DNA from: Sedimentisphaerales bacterium
Lineage (GTDB): Bacteria > Planctomycetota > Phycisphaerae > Sedimentisphaerales > Anaerobacaceae
NCBI GenBank assembly: GCA_016927855.1
Contig: JAFGLV010000154.1
Coordinates: forward strand, 1 to 46,223
Reading direction: 5' to 3'
DNA length: 46,223 bases
The position numbers were made by a program, and so were the translations under genes. Position 1 is the stretch's first letter, and every line of letters starts with the position of its first letter. Shown here piece after piece: positions 42,489-46,223 of this stretch. The notes beneath the pieces were generated by a model that did not search any database, had not been told where the DNA came from, and worked only from the letters and a program-made list of their open reading frames with translations.

Positions 42489-45400
42489 TCACGTCGCCAG
42501 CGCGAAGTTGTCGTCGCCGACGAGCTGTCGCATTTTCCGGCAGAATTCCACGTCGGGGTTGACGCACAGGTCGCGGTTGGCGGTCGCGTAGACTTTGCCT
42601 CGGTCGGTGCGTACCACGACGGAAAACGGCCGGTCGCCGCGATGGTGCTGGCAGACACTGCGGATCTGAATCACCTTCTCCTGCGTCACGTCGCGCGCGT
42701 CCAGGCGGATGCGTACGCCTTTGGCCAGCTTCTCACGCGCCCTTCCCAGGGGAATCAGCTCGGACGCGATGATGTTGGGCCTCTCTCGGCGGAAGTCGGT
42801 CTTGCCTTTGACGAAGACCACCGTGTCCTCGACCACGAGCGAAGCGAACTGCGCCAAAGTCTCAGGAAACAGGACCACTTCGACCGTACCCTGGAGGTCT
42901 TCCAGGACGAAGACTGCCATCTTCGCGCCGGCGTTGCGGCCGTTCTTGGTGATGTTGTAGCGAATACGCGTGACCATGCCGCCGATGACGACCTGCTGCT
43001 CGCCGTTGGCCTGGGCCAGACGGGACGTATTGGTCGTTGAGTAGTCGGCGATCTCCTCGCCGTGGTGGCTGAGCGGGTTGGAGGTGACGTAGAAGCCGAG
43101 CACCTGCTTTTCGTAGGCGAGCATCTGCTGCTCCGGCCAGGGCGCCGCGTCCGGCAGGCGCTTGTGGTCCTCGCCGTAGTCCGTCTGGCTGGACATTTGC
43201 CCGAAGAAGTTCATCTGCCCTCTGGCCCGGTCGCTCTGGAGGCTCGAGCCCACTTCCATCGCCTTCTCCAGCCCGGCGATCATCTGCGGTCGGTTGCCGC
43301 CCAGGTGGTCGAAGGCGCCCGCTTTGATCAGCGCGTCGAGCACCTGCTTGTTGACCGCGCGCAGGTCCACGTTCTCGCAGAAATGGAACAGGCTCTTGAA
43401 CCGTCCGGCCGTCTTGCGTGCCTGGATGATGTGCTCGACCGCCTTGCCGCCGACGCCTTTGACCGCCGCCAGGCCGAAGCGGATGACGCCTTTCTTCTGC
43501 TCGCCGGTCTCCTTGTACAGCGGCGTGAAGTCCACACCGCTCTCGTTGATATCGGGAGGCAAAACCTCGATCCCCATCTCCGCGCATTCGCCGATGTATT
43601 CGACGATCTTCTCCGTGCTGCCCATTTCATAGGTCAGCAGCGCCGCCATGAACTCGACGGGATAGTGCGCCTTGAGGTACGCGGTCTGGTAGGCGATGAA
43701 GGCGTAGCGCGTCGAGTGGCTCTTGTTGAAGCCGTAGCCGGCGAACCGCTCGATCAGTTCAAAAATATGATTGGCCTGGTCCTTGCTCACACCCTTGGCG
43801 ACGCAGCCGCTGACGAAACGCTCTTTTTCCTTGGCGATGACGCCGTGTTTCTTCTTGCTGATGGCCTTGATCAGCGCGTAGGCCTGCCGCAGCGGAATGT
43901 CACCCAGGCGGTTACATATCCGCATGATCTGTTCCTGGTACGTCATCACGCCGTAGGTTTCTTCAAGGACCTCGGTCATGATCGGGTGGGGCAGGGTCCA
44001 TTTCGCGCCGTGCTTGCGGTCGATGTAGTCAGGGATGAGGGTCATCGGGCCCGGCCGGTAGAGCGCGTTGGCTGCGATCAGGTCCTGAATCCGGTCGGGC
44101 TTCATCTTCATCAGCAGGTCCTGCATGCCGCCGGACTCGAACTGGAAGACGCCTTTGGTCTTGCCCCGCGCGAAGACGGCGAAGACTTTCGGATCGCGCA
44201 AGTCTATTTTTTCCAGGTCGATCCGCACGCCGTGGACCTGCTCGATCAGGTCGCGGGCACGAGCCAGCACGCTGAGCGTCTTGAGGCCCAAAAAGTCCAT
44301 CTTGAGCAGGCCGACCTTTTCGACGGTAGGCCCTTCGAACTGCGTGATGATGTCGTCGGAGTTGGAAGGCTTGTACAGAGGCAAAAAGTTCGTCAGCGGC
44401 TCGTCGGCGATCACCACGCCGCAAGCATGCACCGACGCGTGGCGGGTCAGGCCCTCCAGCCGCCGGCCGATGTCGATGACCTTGCGGGTCCGCTCGTCCT
44501 GGTCGTAGGCCTGCTTGAGCTCGGGCTCGATCTCGAGCGCCTTGTCCAGCGTCATCTTCAGTTCGTTGGGGACGAGCTTGGCCAGCCGGTCGGCCTCCGC
44601 CAGCGGCACGTTGAGCACGCGGCAGACGTCGCGAATGACCGCTTTGGCCTTCATGGTGCCGAAGGTGATGATCTGGGCAATCTCGCCGTATTTCTGCCGG
44701 ACGTATTCGAGCACCTGGGCCCGGCCATCCTGGCAGATGTCGATGTCGATATCAGGCATCTCGTTCCGCTCGGGGTCCATGAACCGCTCGAACAGCAGGT
44801 CGTACTCGATCGGGTCCACGTCGCAGATGCCCAGGCAATAGCCGACGACCGTGCCGACGGCGCTGCCTCTGGCGCCGACGGGAATGTCGTGCTCGCGCGC
44901 GAAGTTGCAGAAGTCCCAGACGATCAGGAAGTAGCTGGAGAAGCCTTTGCCCTCGATAACCTCCAGCTCGCGGTCGATCCGCTCCTGGATCTCCGGCGTG
45001 ATCGTCCCATACCGTTCTTTGGCGCCCTGCATCACCAGGCGCGTCAGGTAGTCCTCGGCGGTGCTCTTGTCCGTCGGCGTGTAGGCGGGCGCGTGCCGGC
45101 TGGTCAGGTCCAGCTCGACGTTGCAGCGCTGGGCGAGCGCGAGCGTGTTGTCGCACGCCTCGGGAACATCGGGGAACATCGCGCGCATCTGCTCGGGGCT
45201 CTTGAGGTACACGTCGGACGGATAGATTATGCGCGTCTCATCGGTGGTGAGCTTGCCGGTGCTGATGCAGCACAGCGCGTTATGCGCTTCGAAATCGTCG
45301 GCCTCGAGGAAATGCACGTCGTTGGTGACGATCATGCCGACGCCAAGCTCGTTGGCCAGGTCGATCATAGGCGCGCGCACGTCGCGCATGGAGCCGTCGG

Positions 45401-45953
45401 GGCTGTCGTGGTGCTGAAGCTCGAAGAAGAAACGCTCCGGCCCGAAGATCTTCAGATACCGCTCGGCCGCTTCGCGAGCCGCACGCTGGTCCCCTCGCGC
45501 CAGCGCCGCCGGCACTTCGCCTGCCAAGCAAGCGGTGGTGCAGATGAGTCCCTCGCTGTACTCGGCCAGCACCTCCTTGTCGATCCGAGGGCGATAATAG
45601 AAGCCCTCGAGGTAGCCGATACTGCTGAGCTTCATGAGGTTGCGATAGCCGGCGAGGTTCTCGGCCAGCAGGATCAGGTGGAAAGCGTTTTCCTTAACAC
45701 CTCCACCGCCGGTCTTGTCGAAGCGGCTGGCCGGCGCCAGATAAGCCTCGATCCCGATGATCGGCTTGACGTCGGCAGCCAGCGCTTTCGTATAAAACTC
45801 GATAGCGCCGAACAGGTTGCCGTGGTCGGTCAGCGCGACGGCATCCATGCCCAGCTTCTTGCACCGCTCGAACAACTTGCCAAACGAGATCGCCCCGTCG
45901 AGCAGCGAGTACTGACTGTGCAGATGTAAATGCGTAAATCCCTTTTTCGGCAT
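42489..45953 (-). CDS. dnaE: DNA polymerase III alpha subunit
   Basis: A 1,154-residue replicative polymerase, normal length for DnaE. The N-terminal PHP domain begins FTHLHLHSQYSLLDGA. The catalytic palm carries PDIDIDICQDGR with the two metal aspartates near residues 401 and 403, close to Escherichia numbering. Later come the fingers, the helix-hairpin-helix (tandem) region and an OB fold near residues 985-1070 (VVIGGMVTRIRYNITKNG). The terminal domain is short. No exonuclease domain is fused, so this is DnaE1-type. It ends the minus-strand block at the right side. Confidence 0.97.
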   Translation of the reverse strand: MPKKGFTHLHLHSQYSLLDGAISFGKLFERCKKLGMDAVALTDHGNLFGAIEFYTKALAADVKPIIGIEAYLAPASRFDKTGGGGVKENAFHLILLAENLAGYRNLMKLSSIGYLEGFYYRPRIDKEVLAEYSEGLICTTACLAGEVPAALARGDQRAAREAAERYLKIFGPERFFFELQHHDSPDGSMRDVRAPMIDLANELGVGMIVTNDVHFLEADDFEAHNALCCISTGKLTTDETRIIYPSDVYLKSPEQMRAMFPDVPEACDNTLALAQRCNVELDLTSRHAPAYTPTDKSTAEDYLTRLVMQGAKERYGTITPEIQERIDRELEVIEGKGFSSYFLIVWDFCNFAREHDIPVGARGSAVGTVVGYCLGICDVDPIEYDLLFERFMDPERNEMPDIDIDICQDGRAQVLEYVRQKYGEIAQIITFGTMKAKAVIRDVCRVLNVPLAEADRLAKLVPNELKMTLDKALEIEPELKQAYDQDERTRKVIDIGRRLEGLTRHASVHACGVVIADEPLTNFLPLYKPSNSDDIITQFEGPTVEKVGLLKMDFLGLKTLSVLARARDLIEQVHGVRIDLEKIDLRDPKVFAVFARGKTKGVFQFESGGMQDLLMKMKPDRIQDLIAANALYRPGPMTLIPDYIDRKHGAKWTLPHPIMTEVLEETYGVMTYQEQIMRICNRLGDIPLRQAYALIKAISKKKHGVIAKEKERFVSGCVAKGVSKDQANHIFELIERFAGYGFNKSHSTRYAFIAYQTAYLKAHYPVEFMAALLTYEMGSTEKIVEYIGECAEMGIEVLPPDINESGVDFTPLYKETGEQKKGVIRFGLAAVKGVGGKAVEHIIQARKTAGRFKSLFHFCENVDLRAVNKQVLDALIKAGAFDHLGGNRPQMIAGLEKAMEVGSSLQSDRARGQMNFFGQMSSQTDYGEDHKRLPDAAPWPEQQMLAYEKQVLGFYVTSNPLSHHGEEIADYSTTNTSRLAQANGEQQVVIGGMVTRIRYNITKNGRNAGAKMAVFVLEDLQGTVEVVLFPETLAQFASLVVEDTVVFVKGKTDFRRERPNIIASELIPLGRAREKLAKGVRIRLDARDVTQEKVIQIRSVCQHHRGDRPFSVVVRTDRGKVYATANRDLCVNPDVEFCRKMRQLVGDDNFALAT

Positions 45954-46037
45954 GATTTATGATTCCCATCGAAGAGTCAAATCCATCGTCGCTATGATAG
46001 AAGGCGGCTCCCCTGCTGTCAAGCGGCAGGTTTTCAC

Positions 46038-46085
46038 GTAGGGCGAGCGTCCCCGCTCGCCTTGTCGTGCGAGACGCACGACCTA
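46038..46085. repeat. REPIN-like palindromic repeat (GTAGGGCGAGCG type)
   Basis: GTAGGGCGAGCG starts the unit and CCTAC ends it, with hairpins GGGCGAGC/GCTCGCC and GTCGTGCG/CGCACGAC. It lies in the 270-bp gene-free stretch after dnaE's start, with another palindrome at 46167-46213. Confidence 0.7.
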
Positions 46086-46166
46086 CGAGGCACGGAACCC
46101 CCTCGCCGGAGGAAATGGCGGGGTGCACTGCACGTATGCAGGTAACGCGGATGATCGGTCTTCGTG

Positions 46167-46213
46167 TCATATCGAGCGGAGTCCCGACGAGTCGGGACGC
46201 AGTCGAGATATCT
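46167..46213. repeat. Palindromic repeat near right window edge
   Basis: A GTCCCGAC/GTCGGGAC hairpin is surrounded by outer imperfect arms (TCATATCGA...TCGAGATAT). It resembles common dispersed bacterial palindromes but lacks the GTAG ends. It may continue past the edge. Confidence 0.5.
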
Positions 46214-46223
46214 GGCCGCGGCG

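Noticed and set aside
43062..45929. 955-codon open frame on the plus strand
   Set aside because: It lies fully antisense to dnaE, whose homology is beyond doubt. High GC content with biased codons opens long antisense frames; no ribosome-binding site or motif is present.

Overview
The window looks like part of a chromosome from a planctomycete-type bacterium (Planctomycetota, probably Phycisphaerae-like). The evidence is a pseudopilin with an H-X9-DG tail, a Minf_1886-type protein (a family restricted to Verrucomicrobia and Planctomycetes), Tat-exported and signal-peptide-bearing carbohydrate-active proteins, a very large GLUG-repeat surface protein, and an RNase HI-PurN fusion. GC content is high in the backbone. 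No rRNA, tRNA or CRISPR array was seen. The taxonomic call is inference.

Layout. 1-7.3 kb: envelope and exported proteins (truncated Tat leader, H-X9-DG pseudopilin, Tat-exported glycosidase-like protein, secreted protein, GH76, membrane-anchored HEAT protein). 7.4-10.7 kb: RNase HI-PurN fusion, C4 zinc-ribbon coiled-coil protein, M20 peptidase. 10.8-18.7 kb: a same-strand run of small-molecule enzymes (methyltransferase, five GNAT domains in four genes, PLP aminotransferase, PhzF, QueG-like Fe-S protein, and a DapF in which both catalytic cysteines are serine). 18.8-26.3 kb on the minus strand: GLUG protein, Minf_1886 protein, metG and ricT. 38.6-46 kb on the minus strand: holB, tmk, a nucleotidyltransferase pair, two paralogous lipoproteins and dnaE. 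The order tmk-holB-ricT recalls the Bacillus arrangement, but here it is split by an insertion.

The insertion is a 12.3-kb integrated mobile element at about 26,372-38,669. It is bounded by a 7-bp direct repeat ATTATAG and sits in the last codons of holB. It encodes a large serine integrase at its right end, a minimal tyrosine recombinase preceded by a dif-like 12-6-12 inverted repeat, a protein with the motifs of a family-A-type polymerase palm, a divergent sliding-clamp-like protein, a DUF3102-like protein, a small cysteine-rich protein, a terminase large subunit with four small neighbours but no portal, capsid or tail gene, and an opposing HEPN-protein pair that looks like defence or toxin-antitoxin cargo. 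Three element transcripts appear to start from a shared GATAATAAG box. The integrase leader can fold into a compact three-way junction ending in a U-run, with a competing 10-bp pairing next to the ribosome-binding site, so it resembles an attenuator or riboswitch. I regard this element (self-replicating, satellite-like) as the most novel part of the window.

A second theme is a set of REPIN-like palindromic repeats with GTAG...CTAC ends. Five lie between genes and one is inserted in frame in holB.
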